From Paenibacillus vini (GTDB lineage Bacteria > Bacillota > Bacilli > Paenibacillales > Paenibacillaceae): a DNA stretch of 64,000 nucleotides. The position numbers and the translations under genes are program-made. Shown piece after piece: positions 26,084 through 35,330 of the stretch (its first letter is position 1; each line of letters starts with the position of its first letter). Location of the stretch: NCBI RefSeq assembly GCF_018403325.1, contig NZ_BOSL01000009.1:62001-126000 (forward strand), given 5' to 3'. The notes under the pieces are model-generated. The model was not told the origin of the DNA and ran no database searches. It saw only the letters and a list, made by a program, of their open reading frames with translations.

Positions 26084-28072
26084 ATGGACATAAACGTAAC
26101 CAAACGGCTGAACGTCGGAATCTTTGCGCACGTCGATGCGGGAAAAACGACGACAACCGAGCATATATTGTTTGAGAGCGGACGGACACGGACGCTGGGA
26201 AGCGTGGATGAGGGGACGGCGTTGACCGATTCCATGGATATTGAACGTCAACGGGGGATTTCCGTCCGGGCCGCCATGACCTCATTTAGCTGGAAAGGAG
26301 TCCAGGTGAATCTGGTCGATACCCCGGGGCATGTCGATTTTCTCTCGGAGGTAGAGCGTTCGCTCCGGGTCATGGATTGTGCGGTGCTCATTCTTTCTGC
26401 TGTGGAGGGTGTTCAGGCACAGAGTGAAATGATCTGGAACGCTTTGCGAAAGCTTGCGATTCCTACTTTGGTTTTCGTAAATAAAATGGACCGGGTCGGG
26501 GCAGACCCGGAAACCTTACTGTCGGAGATCCATAAATTTCTGTCGCCCGATATCGTTCCTGTTCAACTGCCGCTAGGCAGAGAGCAGGAGTTTACGGGGG
26601 CTATAGAGTTGCTTGAGGATGCTCCAATGGATGTAGCGGGGAACAAAGCGCGGATTCGGCTGTTTGAACACTTGGCCGAACGGGATGAAACACTGCTGGA
26701 GTCTTATTTGAACGGCGATGCCATTTCTCTGGCCCAGTGGCGGAACTGTGCCGTCGAGCTGGCAAAATCGGCCAAGCTGTTCCCCCTGATCTATGGGGCG
26801 GCCGCGAAAGGCATCGGGATCGAATCGTTGCTGGACCCCATGATTCATTACCTGCCCTTGGCGGGAGGGGACGCCGAGGCTCCTTTATCAGGCATCGTGT
26901 TCAAAATCGAACGCGACAAGAGTATGGGCCGGATGGCTTATGTCCGTTTGTATCAAGGGAGTTTGCGCAACCGGGATAACGTACATAATTATACCCGGGA
27001 CATTCAGGAGAAAGTGACGCAAATCCGGAAAGTCGAAGGAGCCCGCTCGGAGGATCTCGGATGGCTGGCCGCAGGGGATATCGCCGCAGTTTGCGGACTC
27101 TCGCATGTAAGGATTGGGGATATTCTCGGAGTGCCCGACGCGATCCCGCCGGAAGCGAAGCTGGCCGTTCCGCTTTTGACGGTCCGTGCTTACTGGAAGA
27201 CTGAGGCGGACTATCCGCATGTCGTCCAAGCCCTTCAGGAGCTGTCCGATGAAGATCCGCTGCTTGATGTGCAATGGCTGCAGGATGAACGCGAACTGCA
27301 TGTCAAAGTGATGGGTCCGATTCAATTGGAGATTTTGCACAGCCTTCTTGAGAACCGTTATGGATTAACGGTGACGTTCGGGAATCCGTCTGTCATATAT
27401 AAAGAAACCCCCAAGCAAATCGGTGAAGGGTTTATCGCCTACACGATGCCTAAGCCGTGCTGGGCTATACTCCGCTTCCGGATCGAGCCGGGTCCCCGAG
27501 GCAGCGGGCTTGTGTATGAAGCCAATGTGAGAACGGAGGATTTGCTTCCACAGTACCAGAAGGAGGTCGAGCGGCGCGTACCGGAAGCCTTGCAGCAGGG
27601 CCTCTGCGGCTGGGAGGTGACGGATCTGAAAGTCACCTTGACCTATGGACAGCATCACGTGTGGCATACGCACCCGCTGGATTTTGCCGTGGCTACGCCT
27701 ATGGGAATTATGGATGGGCTAGCTAATACCGGAACCGCCCTGCTCGAACCTTTGCTTCAGGTTCGAATCGTTGTTCCGGAGGAGAATGCAGGGCGAGTAA
27801 TCAACGATTTCGCACTGATGCGCGGAACGATGGAACCGCCGGTGCTGCAGGGCGACCGGATGCTGATCGAAGGCCGGCTACCGGTTGCAACCTCGATGAA
27901 TTATCCGGTTGAGCTGAGTTCCTATACGAAGGGCCGCAGCACCTTTTCCTCATTTTTCGCGGGATATGAGCTCTGTCCGGTCGAGGTTTCGGCCGAGCGT
28001 CAGCGCCGGGGAGTCAACCCGCTGGATCAGGCGAAATATATCCTTAGCGTGCGGAAAGCTTTGCAGGGATAA
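26084..28072 (+). CDS. TetM-like ribosomal protection GTPase (EF-G paralog)
   Basis: This is a 662-residue translational GTPase. G1 is AHVDAGKTT (residues 15-23), switch I is ERQRGIS, G3 is DTPGHVDF (79-86) and G4 is NKMD (133-136), followed by domains II-V as in EF-G. Length and the early text (NVGIFAHVDAGKTTTTEHIL, LGSVDEGTALTDSMDIERQRG) are closer to the TetM/TetO group than to EF-G (about 690). TetM-type proteins release tetracycline from the ribosome by GTP hydrolysis; chromosomal relatives in environmental bacilli may protect against other ribosome-targeting compounds. No leader peptide of the tet(M) attenuation type is evident. AGGAG lies 8 bp before ATG 26084. It is monocistronic and convergent with the germination operon. 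Confidence 0.85.
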   Translation: MDINVTKRLNVGIFAHVDAGKTTTTEHILFESGRTRTLGSVDEGTALTDSMDIERQRGISVRAAMTSFSWKGVQVNLVDTPGHVDFLSEVERSLRVMDCAVLILSAVEGVQAQSEMIWNALRKLAIPTLVFVNKMDRVGADPETLLSEIHKFLSPDIVPVQLPLGREQEFTGAIELLEDAPMDVAGNKARIRLFEHLAERDETLLESYLNGDAISLAQWRNCAVELAKSAKLFPLIYGAAAKGIGIESLLDPMIHYLPLAGGDAEAPLSGIVFKIERDKSMGRMAYVRLYQGSLRNRDNVHNYTRDIQEKVTQIRKVEGARSEDLGWLAAGDIAAVCGLSHVRIGDILGVPDAIPPEAKLAVPLLTVRAYWKTEADYPHVVQALQELSDEDPLLDVQWLQDERELHVKVMGPIQLEILHSLLENRYGLTVTFGNPSVIYKETPKQIGEGFIAYTMPKPCWAILRFRIEPGPRGSGLVYEANVRTEDLLPQYQKEVERRVPEALQQGLCGWEVTDLKVTLTYGQHHVWHTHPLDFAVATPMGIMDGLANTGTALLEPLLQVRIVVPEENAGRVINDFALMRGTMEPPVLQGDRMLIEGRLPVATSMNYPVELSSYTKGRSTFSSFFAGYELCPVEVSAERQRRGVNPLDQAKYILSVRKALQG

Positions 28073-28104
28073 AATTTGCCAAAGCACCGACTCGCCGATG
28101 CGGG

Positions 28105-29220
28105 TCAGTGATAGTAGTTTCCGAAGTTTCTTATCTTGGACTTGGCGTGGACACGGATTTCCATCTTGGCGTACATTTCGTCCCAGGGGGAGTCCTTCCA
28201 CGCTTTATAACTCATTTTATTGCGGACGTGCTGCCCGATCCCAATGCTGTCGGTGCGATGCTTCTGCAATTTTTTCACGACCTTCTCACATTGCTGAACT
28301 ACATGCTCGTTCAATAAATTCTCCAGCTTAGATCTGTCCGCAGAGCTGGTCAAATTCATATCACCCACATATTCCAGTACCGATCCATTGAATTTAATGT
28401 AAATATCGGCGATATAATTTCCTTCCTCGTTTTTTCTGATTTTAACCTTCTTGCGGCTGTTAATTCCGTCCAGGGTGACAGACTTCATTTCCGGTTTATC
28501 CGAAGTGACGGTAAATTCGCCCTTTCCATGGTCATGGTACATGATTGAAAAATAGAAGACCTCGTCCGGCGTTAACTTGCCCATGTATTTGTCATCGTGA
28601 AAGAGAGCGACTCCGGCGTATTCGAGATCTTCTCCGCTTTTTCGGATCATGTTCGCAATTGGATCCTTGCCGTCGTCATAATAATCGCGGAAAAATTCGT
28701 GCAGCAAAATACGGGGAATCGTCTGCATATCGAATTCCTTTTTCAGAAGGCGGTCGATATACTGGCCTGTCCGGGGATGCCCCTTGTAAGTGCGCGACAG
28801 AATGTTATGGACCGATTCATCGACTATTACGAGCTCCGTCCGTTTGGAAATCGTGGGATCCCTCTGCAGGGTGTCCATAAAATCCCTCAATCCCTGTCTC
28901 GCTATATTCGTATTGTACATGATCGTCCGGATTTGTCCGCTGAGCAGCTTTCTGCTCGTTTTTCGAGAGAGCGTGATTCGAGCCTCTTTCCCGCTTTTGG
29001 CGGTCGCGGTCAAAATTTCATCCGTAAAACGCGTCTGATTGGCCTCCGTAAGAATCAGGGGAATGCTAAGCGTAACTCTGACCCGATTTTCGTTCTCCCG
29101 ATCAAAGCCTACGGTACGGACATAACCGACCCGCTCAAGAATATGCTGGTCCTGACTGCATGAAGTGGTGAGCAGTAAGAGACAAATGAAGCTGATTAGT
29201 ATTCCCGCTCTTTTAAGCAT
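28105..29220 (-). CDS. Ger(x)C family spore germination lipoprotein, operon 1
   Basis: This is a 371-residue protein. The signal peptide with lipobox LTTSC (Cys near residue 21) is followed by the GerC N-terminal domain (VGYVRTVGFDRENENRVRVTLSIP) and C-terminal domain (about 220-360). GerC-type lipoproteins are the C subunit of germinant receptors in the inner spore membrane and are needed to respond to amino acids or sugars. It overlaps the end of the B-subunit gene by 8 bp, showing tight coupling, and ends the A-B-C operon. It is only distantly similar to the C subunit at 42.7 kb, so the two receptors probably have different ligands. Confidence 0.92.
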   Translation of the reverse strand: MLKRAGILISFICLLLLTTSCSQDQHILERVGYVRTVGFDRENENRVRVTLSIPLILTEANQTRFTDEILTATAKSGKEARITLSRKTSRKLLSGQIRTIMYNTNIARQGLRDFMDTLQRDPTISKRTELVIVDESVHNILSRTYKGHPRTGQYIDRLLKKEFDMQTIPRILLHEFFRDYYDDGKDPIANMIRKSGEDLEYAGVALFHDDKYMGKLTPDEVFYFSIMYHDHGKGEFTVTSDKPEMKSVTLDGINSRKKVKIRKNEEGNYIADIYIKFNGSVLEYVGDMNLTSSADRSKLENLLNEHVVQQCEKVVKKLQKHRTDSIGIGQHVRNKMSYKAWKDSPWDEMYAKMEIRVHAKSKIRNFGNYYH

Positions 29221-30295
29221 GACGTTTCCTGCCTTTCTGTATCAGCAGTGCCAATAAAGCCAATAGAGGAATCACGATAGCGACCCCAAGCTGGAGATAG
29301 ATCAAAACATTAAACCAATCTTCTACCTCAATTAGAGATTTGGGGATAAAAGCTACGATGAAGGTGGATGCCATCACGAAAAAGAGAACCCATTTCCACG
29401 GAAGCCGGGGGATCAACTCGGTGAATACGGCCTGACTGGACCAGTAGTACATCCCGCCGGTAATAAGGATCGACACCAGAAAGAGGCTGTACAGAAAATT
29501 TTGCACCCGTTCGACAAAGGGGAAATACAAGTAACCAAACATGTCCAGTAACGGGAAAGACAGATGGACCAGTTCTTTGTAGTTGAAAAAACCGTAGCAT
29601 ATCACCGTTACTAGCAAATAGACAAGAACAGTCATACTATTGCCCAGATGGATGTATTTGAGCCACTTCTTTCCCTTTTCGGCATATGGAAACAGAAATA
29701 AGGATAACTCGTACCCCATAAAGGAGCCGTATACTTTTATGAACCCCTGTCCGAAATCCTTCCCTTCTTTGAAAAAGAACGAAGACATTCGTGTTATATC
29801 GAAATCTTTCATAAAGATAAAGCTGAGCGGAACCATAGTGATCAGCAAGGCGACGAAAAACACATTAGCCTTGGATATATTATAGATCCCTTTGGTCACC
29901 AGCAAAAAAACGATGATATCGACAACCAGTTTCAATACGATATCGGGGGTTTGCGGAAAGATGAGCAATTGATAGATCATGACGTACTGCTTGATTACTA
30001 GACACCCCACCATTGCCAACCCGCTGCCCATGACGAGATATATTGGAAATAGCAAGAAGCGGGGGATTCCGGACTTTAGAATCGCAAATATGGACGCGCC
30101 GCGGCCAAGCCGGTAAACCGATGTGATCAGCAAAATGTTCAATGTGATCGGCAGGAACATGAAGATTAACGCGATCCATCCGTTCGTGCCGAAATAGGTG
30201 GCTACTGTACGCGGAAGAATAAATAGGACCACACCAGTTTGCGTGTTGAAAATCAATAAGGCAATTTGAAACCGGTGTAGCTTTTCATGTGACAA
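29213..30295 (-). CDS. GerAB/GerKB-type spore germination permease, operon 1
   Basis: This is a 360-residue protein with about ten membrane helices in the APC-like fold of GerB permeases (QIALLIFNTQTGVVLFILPR at the start, then GSFMGYELSLFLFPYAEKGKKWLKY in the middle). The B subunit forms the germinant-binding membrane component of the receptor. It lies 10 bp behind the A-subunit gene and overlaps the C-subunit gene. Confidence 0.93.
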   Translation of the reverse strand: MSHEKLHRFQIALLIFNTQTGVVLFILPRTVATYFGTNGWIALIFMFLPITLNILLITSVYRLGRGASIFAILKSGIPRFLLFPIYLVMGSGLAMVGCLVIKQYVMIYQLLIFPQTPDIVLKLVVDIIVFLLVTKGIYNISKANVFFVALLITMVPLSFIFMKDFDITRMSSFFFKEGKDFGQGFIKVYGSFMGYELSLFLFPYAEKGKKWLKYIHLGNSMTVLVYLLVTVICYGFFNYKELVHLSFPLLDMFGYLYFPFVERVQNFLYSLFLVSILITGGMYYWSSQAVFTELIPRLPWKWVLFFVMASTFIVAFIPKSLIEVEDWFNVLIYLQLGVAIVIPLLALLALLIQKGRKRHA

Positions 30296-30305
30296 AGGAA
30301 ATCAC

Positions 30306-31796
30306 CTATTTCTTCATCTTGTTTGGATTCTTGTTCGGAGAGGCCGATTGCGACGGGCGCTGGTGAAATGACCAAAACGGTCCCCGGATGAAAATGTCTT
30401 TCCAATCCATCGGCTTGATCGGTGCAGCCGGAATCGTATAGGGAGTTCCGAGGCTGGTCAGCTTGGACAAGTGAATGATCATGAGCGCAATCCCCGCGAT
30501 GAATCCGAAATTACCCAGCATGCCGGATAAAATGATAAGTCCGAATCGAATCAATCGGATCGATCCGCTCATGACGTAACTGGGAATCACGAAGGAAGCA
30601 ATCGCGGACATCGCTACCGAAATGATTAGGATGTTGCTGGTGAATCCGGCTTCCACGGCTGCGGTTCCGATGACGATACCGCCGACGATGCCGATCGTCT
30701 GTCCGATTTTTGTCGGCAGTCTGGCCCCGGCTTCCCGAAGCATCTCTATGGTCGTTTCCATTAGCAAGGCCTCTATGATGGGCGGAAAAGGCACCCGGCT
30801 CCGGGATTCGGTAAGGGAGACCAATAGATTCTCGGGAATCATTTCATAATGATAGGTGGTAATGGCAACATACAGGGAAGTTAAAGAAATCGTGATGATA
30901 AATGCCAAGTAACGCAGCAGCCTCAGTGCAGTGCCGACTGCCCAACGGTTGTAATAATCGTCGGGCGTGGTGAAAAATTCAAAAAATGAAGACGGCGCAA
31001 TGATCGCCGAAGGGCTTTGATCGGCTAAGACGACGATCTTTCCTTCATTCAGCTTGGACACCGAAATATCGGGCCGTTCCGATGTTTGAAACAAAGGGAA
31101 TAGAGAGTTGGGAAAATCGTCGATTAACTGTGTCAGCATCGTACCGTCATACAGACTGCTATATTCGATGGATTCAATCCGGCTAGCCATTTCGTCGACA
31201 TATTCCTTGGAAGCGATCCCGTCGATGTACAACAAGCAAACCCTAGTCTTGGTCAGTTCTCCTACCTCGAAACGACGAACTTTTAAACGATTGCTCTTGA
31301 ATTTCTGGCGGATCAGCGATAAATTGGTTTCCAGTGATTCGTTAAATGCGTCATGCGGCCCCGTAATGGCGCTTTCGGTTTGCGATTGCTCGATGCTCCG
31401 TTTCTCGGGGCCATAGGCATCGACAAGATACACGCCCTGGGGGACAAACAGGGCTACGCTGCCCTGCAATATCTTTTCGACGACCTTGACCGTTTCAGTA
31501 ACGGACTCGAACTGGGATTGGCTCAACAGGTTATCGAGCTCTTCCTTCCGAATGTTTAATAAAGGCCGAAGAACATCGCGTTCATAGATTTGCATATCGA
31601 TCTGATGCTCGAAGAGAAGCAGTTCGGCTTGCAGCTGAGGGAAGTTGTATCGGGTCAGATCGCTGCATTCTTTGAACTCCTGAAGAACGGTATCCAGGGA
31701 CAACGGGCCGGAAACCTGCTTTGTTCCTTGAGGGGATTGCTCTTGTTGGTTTTTGCCGGAATCAAAAATTTGAGCGATCTTGCTGAATATCGACAA
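30306..31796 (-). CDS. GerAA/GerKA-type spore germination protein, operon 1
   Basis: This is a 496-residue protein: a hydrophilic N-terminal region (about 1-280, with GPHDAFNESLETNLSLIRQK and TERPDISVSKLNEGKIVVLAD) followed by five to six membrane helices (about 290-460, including EALLMETTIEMLREAGARLP and GIVGGIVIGTAAVEAGF). This is the A subunit of a germinant receptor. The start is TTG at 31796, with GGAGGAGG five bases upstream. A sigma-G-type promoter is positioned 32 bp upstream, consistent with forespore expression. Confidence 0.93.
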   Translation of the reverse strand: MSIFSKIAQIFDSGKNQQEQSPQGTKQVSGPLSLDTVLQEFKECSDLTRYNFPQLQAELLLFEHQIDMQIYERDVLRPLLNIRKEELDNLLSQSQFESVTETVKVVEKILQGSVALFVPQGVYLVDAYGPEKRSIEQSQTESAITGPHDAFNESLETNLSLIRQKFKSNRLKVRRFEVGELTKTRVCLLYIDGIASKEYVDEMASRIESIEYSSLYDGTMLTQLIDDFPNSLFPLFQTSERPDISVSKLNEGKIVVLADQSPSAIIAPSSFFEFFTTPDDYYNRWAVGTALRLLRYLAFIITISLTSLYVAITTYHYEMIPENLLVSLTESRSRVPFPPIIEALLMETTIEMLREAGARLPTKIGQTIGIVGGIVIGTAAVEAGFTSNILIISVAMSAIASFVIPSYVMSGSIRLIRFGLIILSGMLGNFGFIAGIALMIIHLSKLTSLGTPYTIPAAPIKPMDWKDIFIRGPFWSFHQRPSQSASPNKNPNKMKK

Positions 31797-31827
31797 GATG
31801 TCCTCCTCCTGCCCATGGATTTTTAAG

Positions 31828-31856
31828 TATTATGTGATTTCGTTGGAAAAATATGC
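31828..31856 (-). promoter_or_regulatory. Sigma-G-type promoter for germination operon 1
   Basis: On the minus strand, GCATA (31856-31852) and CATAATA (31834-31828) are separated by 17 bp. Both match the sigma-G forespore consensus as I know it (gHATR, 17-18 bp, CATWHTA) at every position. Confidence 0.75.
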
Positions 31857-31914
31857 AGCTTCCTCATGAAACATCATGCTTTAGAAAAGGGGAAAAGGTC
31901 TCTTAGGGGGCATA

Positions 31915-31955
31915 GAAAAAGCCTGCTTCCCGGCAGATACAGGGAGCAGGCTTTG
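31915..31955 (-). terminator. Terminator of the SDR gene
   Basis: AAAGCCTGCT-CCC pairs with GGG-AGCAGGCTTT around a 9-10-nt loop. On the minus strand the stem is followed by TTTTT, 15 bp after the SDR stop codon. Confidence 0.85.
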
Positions 31956-31969
31956 TTACTTCTTACAGG

Positions 31970-32761
31970 TTAACCGTGCAAAAGAGATTCGGCTCCGTCA
32001 ATGTATACTTCGGTGCCCGTCAAATGAAACGACTCATCGGATGCGAGGAACAGGACGAGATTGGCCACCTGTTCGGGTTTGCCGGGACCCTTTTCCAGCG
32101 GTTGGTCACCTTCAGGAAATTCCACCGGAATTTTCACTTCCTTGATGTCATCCGTAGGGAAGGTATTGTCCCCGATATTCGTCTCGATGGCACCGGGGCA
32201 AATCGCATTCACCCGGATACCGTACTGGGCCAGCTCAAGGGCGGCCATTTTCATAAAGGCGACCTGAGCCGCCTTAGAAGAGGCATAGGCAGAGAAGCCG
32301 ATATTGGAGAAGACCCGGTTCCCGTTAATGGAACTGGTAATGATGATGCTGCCTCCATTTTCCTTCATGTAGGGGATAGCGTATTTTACGGTAGCGAACG
32401 TACCCCGAAGATTAATGTCCATCGTCTGGTCCCAGTCGCTGATCTCCATAGTCTCGATCGGGGCCATAGTCCCGTTGATACCGGCATTCGCGAAGACGAC
32501 CTGAATGTTTCCCGCTTCTTCTGCAATTTGGCGGAATCCCTGTTCGATCATTTCCGGCTTGGAAATATCGCACTGGATTACAGCAGCCTGCCCGCCGGCG
32601 GATTCAATGGTCCGTTTGGTTTCTTCGGCTTCTTCCGGCGTCCGGTCCAACATATATACTTTTGCGCCATGCTGCGCCATACGGATCGCGGCGGCTCTGC
32701 CGATGCCGGAACCGCCTCCGGTTACGACAGCTGTATAGTCCTTCAATCTGTATTGGTTCAT
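31970..32761 (-). CDS. Short-chain dehydrogenase/reductase, SDR family
   Basis: This is a 263-residue classical SDR: NAD(P)-binding TGGGSGIGRAAA near residue 14, NAGIN at the end of strand 4, catalytic Ser in ITSSINGN, and Tyr and Lys in YASSKAA. It ends with the usual TGTEVYIDGAESL. The substrate is unknown; such enzymes oxidise sugars, polyols or secondary alcohols. Residue use after the first strand (MLDRTPEEAEETK, with an acidic residue) suggests NAD rather than NADP. The start is MNQYRLKDY at 32761, behind AGAGGAG; an upstream in-frame ATG at 32851 has no binding site. It is monocistronic and divergent from the zinc-ribbon protein. Confidence 0.92.
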   Translation of the reverse strand: MNQYRLKDYTAVVTGGGSGIGRAAAIRMAQHGAKVYMLDRTPEEAEETKRTIESAGGQAAVIQCDISKPEMIEQGFRQIAEEAGNIQVVFANAGINGTMAPIETMEISDWDQTMDINLRGTFATVKYAIPYMKENGGSIIITSSINGNRVFSNIGFSAYASSKAAQVAFMKMAALELAQYGIRVNAICPGAIETNIGDNTFPTDDIKEVKIPVEFPEGDQPLEKGPGKPEQVANLVLFLASDESFHLTGTEVYIDGAESLLHG

Positions 32762-32912
32762 GGGATAGCTCCTCTCTGAACAGTGCAGTATTGGGATATC
32801 AGTAGTTTTATACCCGTACGATACTTGGTGAATCAAAAGAACGAGCTTCAATGTCGGGGTTGATAATTACCGGGTTTATCCAACATAATTGGAGGTAGAG
32901 AGGAGGAGGCTC

Positions 32913-33647
32913 ATGATTTGTCCGAATTGCCGTCACAGCCAATCGAATGAAAACGCGAAGTTTTGCGAGGATTGCGGAACGCCGCTGCTTAAGACCACCG
33001 GGGAGGGGCAGCAGGCCAACGCATATTTGGAAAATGCCAAACAGGCTTCCAGGCTGTATTTCAAATTTTTTGCGTCCGCATTAAAAAGCCCCGCAGCCTA
33101 CGCTAAAGGCGTAGGCAGGGAGCAGTTTATCAATGGAATCATCACGATAGTCCTTTATTCCCTGGTCGTACCGCTAATTATCTATTTCGGCTTCCACCGC
33201 CTGGCTGGTTGGATAGACTATCCTTTTTTGGACCTCGTGCTGCGGCCGGCACTGGCTTTCGCCATAATGTCGATCTTGACGGTAGCCTATTGTTTTTTAG
33301 CCATTAAGTACGGAAAAGGAAAAGGGAACTTTCAAGAGGTTGCTGCCCGTTTTGGCGTTTATCTTGTACCCTTTACGGCATTGCTGCTGCTTGCCCTGCT
33401 GATGGCGATCCTGCAAGTCAACATGCTCCAGTCACTGCTGCTCATGGTCGGCCTGTTCGGGGCGATGTTTGCAGTCCCGGCATTCGTTATTTCAAGCTTG
33501 ATGCCTGAAGAGGGCGGGATGTTCGACAGGCTGCAAAGCACAATCCTGGTATACATCGCATCCTCGATTACCGTAGGATTGTTGGGTAACGTCCTGTTCG
33601 GCCGGATCGGCCGGCTATTGGGAGACGGGATGTCCCTGTTTTATTGA
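32913..33647 (+). CDS. Zinc-ribbon membrane protein of unknown function
   Basis: This is a 244-residue protein. The N-terminus MICPNCRHSQSNENAKFCED carries CxxC, and a second CxxC follows (CEDC), making a short zinc ribbon. A linker is followed by five probable membrane helices (about 75-244), rich in Leu and Val. The overall plan resembles Yip1-like or DUF-type zinc-ribbon membrane proteins of Firmicutes; no function can be assigned. AGGAGGAGG lies just before the ATG at 32913. It is convergent with the HAD gene, 13 bp away, without an obvious terminator between them. Confidence 0.8.
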   Translation: MICPNCRHSQSNENAKFCEDCGTPLLKTTGEGQQANAYLENAKQASRLYFKFFASALKSPAAYAKGVGREQFINGIITIVLYSLVVPLIIYFGFHRLAGWIDYPFLDLVLRPALAFAIMSILTVAYCFLAIKYGKGKGNFQEVAARFGVYLVPFTALLLLALLMAILQVNMLQSLLLMVGLFGAMFAVPAFVISSLMPEEGGMFDRLQSTILVYIASSITVGLLGNVLFGRIGRLLGDGMSLFY

Positions 33648-33660
33648 TCGGCAGGGTAAC

Positions 33661-34407
33661 TTATTTCTGCGCCTGCCCAGCGGCATCCAGAAGAATTTGA
33701 GCGATGTCCGCATAGCTGTCCACCTTGAAATGGGGGCTGTGTGATGATTCGGGCTCCGCGCCGCGGTGATTGAACCAAAGGACGTTCCAATCGGCCTCCA
33801 AAGCGCCGACGACGTCATTCCGCCAGGAATCGCCGACATAATAACAAGCAGCGGAGGTCAAATTCAGCGCGTCGGTCACATGATCAAACAACTTGCGGTC
33901 CGGCTTGGTGATTCCGACGGCCCCCGAAATAAAAATCCGCTCCGGAGGGATGAGTTCACTCAGTCCAAGGGCGCGGATTTTTTTCATTTGATGCTCCGGG
34001 GGACCGTTCGTAATCAAGCCGACAATAATTCCTCGGCCGATCAAATCGTCCATTAAAGGACGGGCTCCGTCGAACAGAGTAATATCAAATTGGCGGTTCA
34101 GGTATTCGGATTGGACTTCTTCAGCTTGAGAACCGGTCAGCAGAATGCCGAATTCGGCCAGCGAAAGCGAAAACCTGCGGGTACGCATCTCGCTGAGCTC
34201 GGAGCCATGCGTTGGAGTGCCCCCGGCTTCTGCGGAGAGTTTATCGCTATAATAACGCATGCGGTGATAGGCGGGGGCATAAGGGAAGTCTTCGCCGGTG
34301 CCGAGCACACGCTGCAGAGCCTCGCGGAACGGAATCAGGTGATCGTAGAGCGTATCGTCCACATCAAAAAATACGGCCTTTTGCGACAGTGAGGTAATGG
34401 GATCCAT
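33661..34407 (-). CDS. HAD-superfamily hydrolase (YjjG/YfnB-like)
   Basis: This is a 248-residue phosphatase-type HAD protein: motif I FFDVDDTLYDH with both Asp, a helical cap (about 20-95), motif II in GLITNGPPEHQ, the motif III Lys in GAVGITKPDRKLFDHV, and motif IV YYVGDSWRNDVVGA. HAD enzymes of this type dephosphorylate small metabolites such as nucleotides or sugar phosphates. AAAGGAGAG precedes the ATG. It is 86 bp downstream of the TPM-domain gene on the same strand and may be co-transcribed with LemA and TPM. Confidence 0.9.
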   Translation of the reverse strand: MDPITSLSQKAVFFDVDDTLYDHLIPFREALQRVLGTGEDFPYAPAYHRMRYYSDKLSAEAGGTPTHGSELSEMRTRRFSLSLAEFGILLTGSQAEEVQSEYLNRQFDITLFDGARPLMDDLIGRGIIVGLITNGPPEHQMKKIRALGLSELIPPERIFISGAVGITKPDRKLFDHVTDALNLTSAACYYVGDSWRNDVVGALEADWNVLWFNHRGAEPESSHSPHFKVDSYADIAQILLDAAGQAQK

Positions 34408-34493
34408 ATTCAGTAGGTTTCTCTCCTTTGGCTAATATCCTATGGATATTATACCGGGAGTTGCCGCGTTGGGGTAGCCGGACTTGCCGTGAA

Positions 34494-35330
34494 TCAGAAT
34501 CTTCGGCTTGCGCCTCCGCCTCCCGAGGAGCCCCCGCCGCCTCCGCGGAAGCCGCCACCACCACCGCCGAAGCCTCCGCCTCCGCCGCTGCCGCCTCCCC
34601 GACCGAGTATCGAGATCAGGAACATCGTCATCATTCCGCGGAAGAAAATAAAATCTACCGCCAGAAAAGCGATGATGAGAATGATCCAGCCGGAAGATAA
34701 GCGGCCGTCTCCGCCATTCCCGGCAGGCGCTTCGGGAACCGCAATTTCCTGCGGCGTTAAAGTTCCCTCCACACCATATTCTCTGGCAACTTCGTTGTAT
34801 AGCGTTTTATAGGTTTCCACGATCGCTTCACCAGGATGGTTGTTCACCAGATAAGGGATGGTGACCTGATCGAGGATTCTGCCGACCTTGCCGTCAGGCA
34901 GAGCCCCTTCGAGGCCATAGCCGACTTCGATCCGCAGCGGTCGGTTGCCCGGCTCGCCATCCTCCATCGACAGCAGAAGCAGCACTCCGTTATTCAATTT
35001 CTGGTCCCCCAGTCCATATTTGCGGAGGGCCTGCAAAGCGTACTCTTCCACGGTGTAGCCGTCCAGAGTTGGCACAGTCAATACGGCAATTTGAGCCTTG
35101 GTCCGATCCTCCAGGGCCCTTCCCAAGCTGTTTAATTCCCGGGCCTGTTCAGCCGTGAGCAGGTTCTCGAAATCCTGAACATAAATATCGCCTTGCGGCT
35201 CCGGAATATTCGGTGCGGCAAAGAGGGGAGCAGGCCCTCCCAGCAGAACACAAGCCAGCAGGAGGAGGGACACAATTCTTAAGCAAGCGGACCCGGTGCC
35301 GGAACAAACACGGCCACCTGAAGGTTTCAT
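34494..35330 (-). CDS. TPM-domain membrane protein (YgcG family) with Gly-rich tail
   Basis: This is a 278-residue protein: signal peptide (about 1-38, ending [10 protein letters not shown]), TPM domain (about 48-175, with [39 protein letters not shown] and [15 protein letters not shown]), one membrane helix (about 212-240), and a C-terminal Gly-rich tail ending in [14 protein letters not shown] proteins face the outside of the membrane. Relatives are described as acid phosphatases or membrane-protein quality factors, and the bacterial role is unclear. The gene overlaps the LemA stop by 4 bp (ATGA), the common lemA-TPM pairing. The repetitive GGN codons at 34500-34620 make the tail prone to sequence error. 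Confidence 0.88.
   Translation of the reverse strand: MKPSGGRVCSGTGSACLRIVSLLLLACVLLGGPAPLFAAPNIPEPQGDIYVQDFENLLTAEQARELNSLGRALEDRTKAQIAVLTVPTLDGYTVEEYALQALRKYGLGDQKLNNGVLLLLSMEDGEPGNRPLRIEVGYGLEGALPDGKVGRILDQVTIPYLVNNHPGEAIVETYKTLYNEVAREYGVEGTLTPQEIAVPEAPAGNGGDGRLSSGWIILIIAFLAVDFIFFRGMMTMFLISILGRGGGSGGGGGFGGGGGGFRGGGGGSSGGGGASRRF

Noticed and set aside
34489-34812. Plus-strand Pro-rich frame (PPPP repeats) at the end of the TPM gene
   Set aside because: It is the complement of the Gly-rich GGN codons of the TPM protein tail and has no ribosome binding site.
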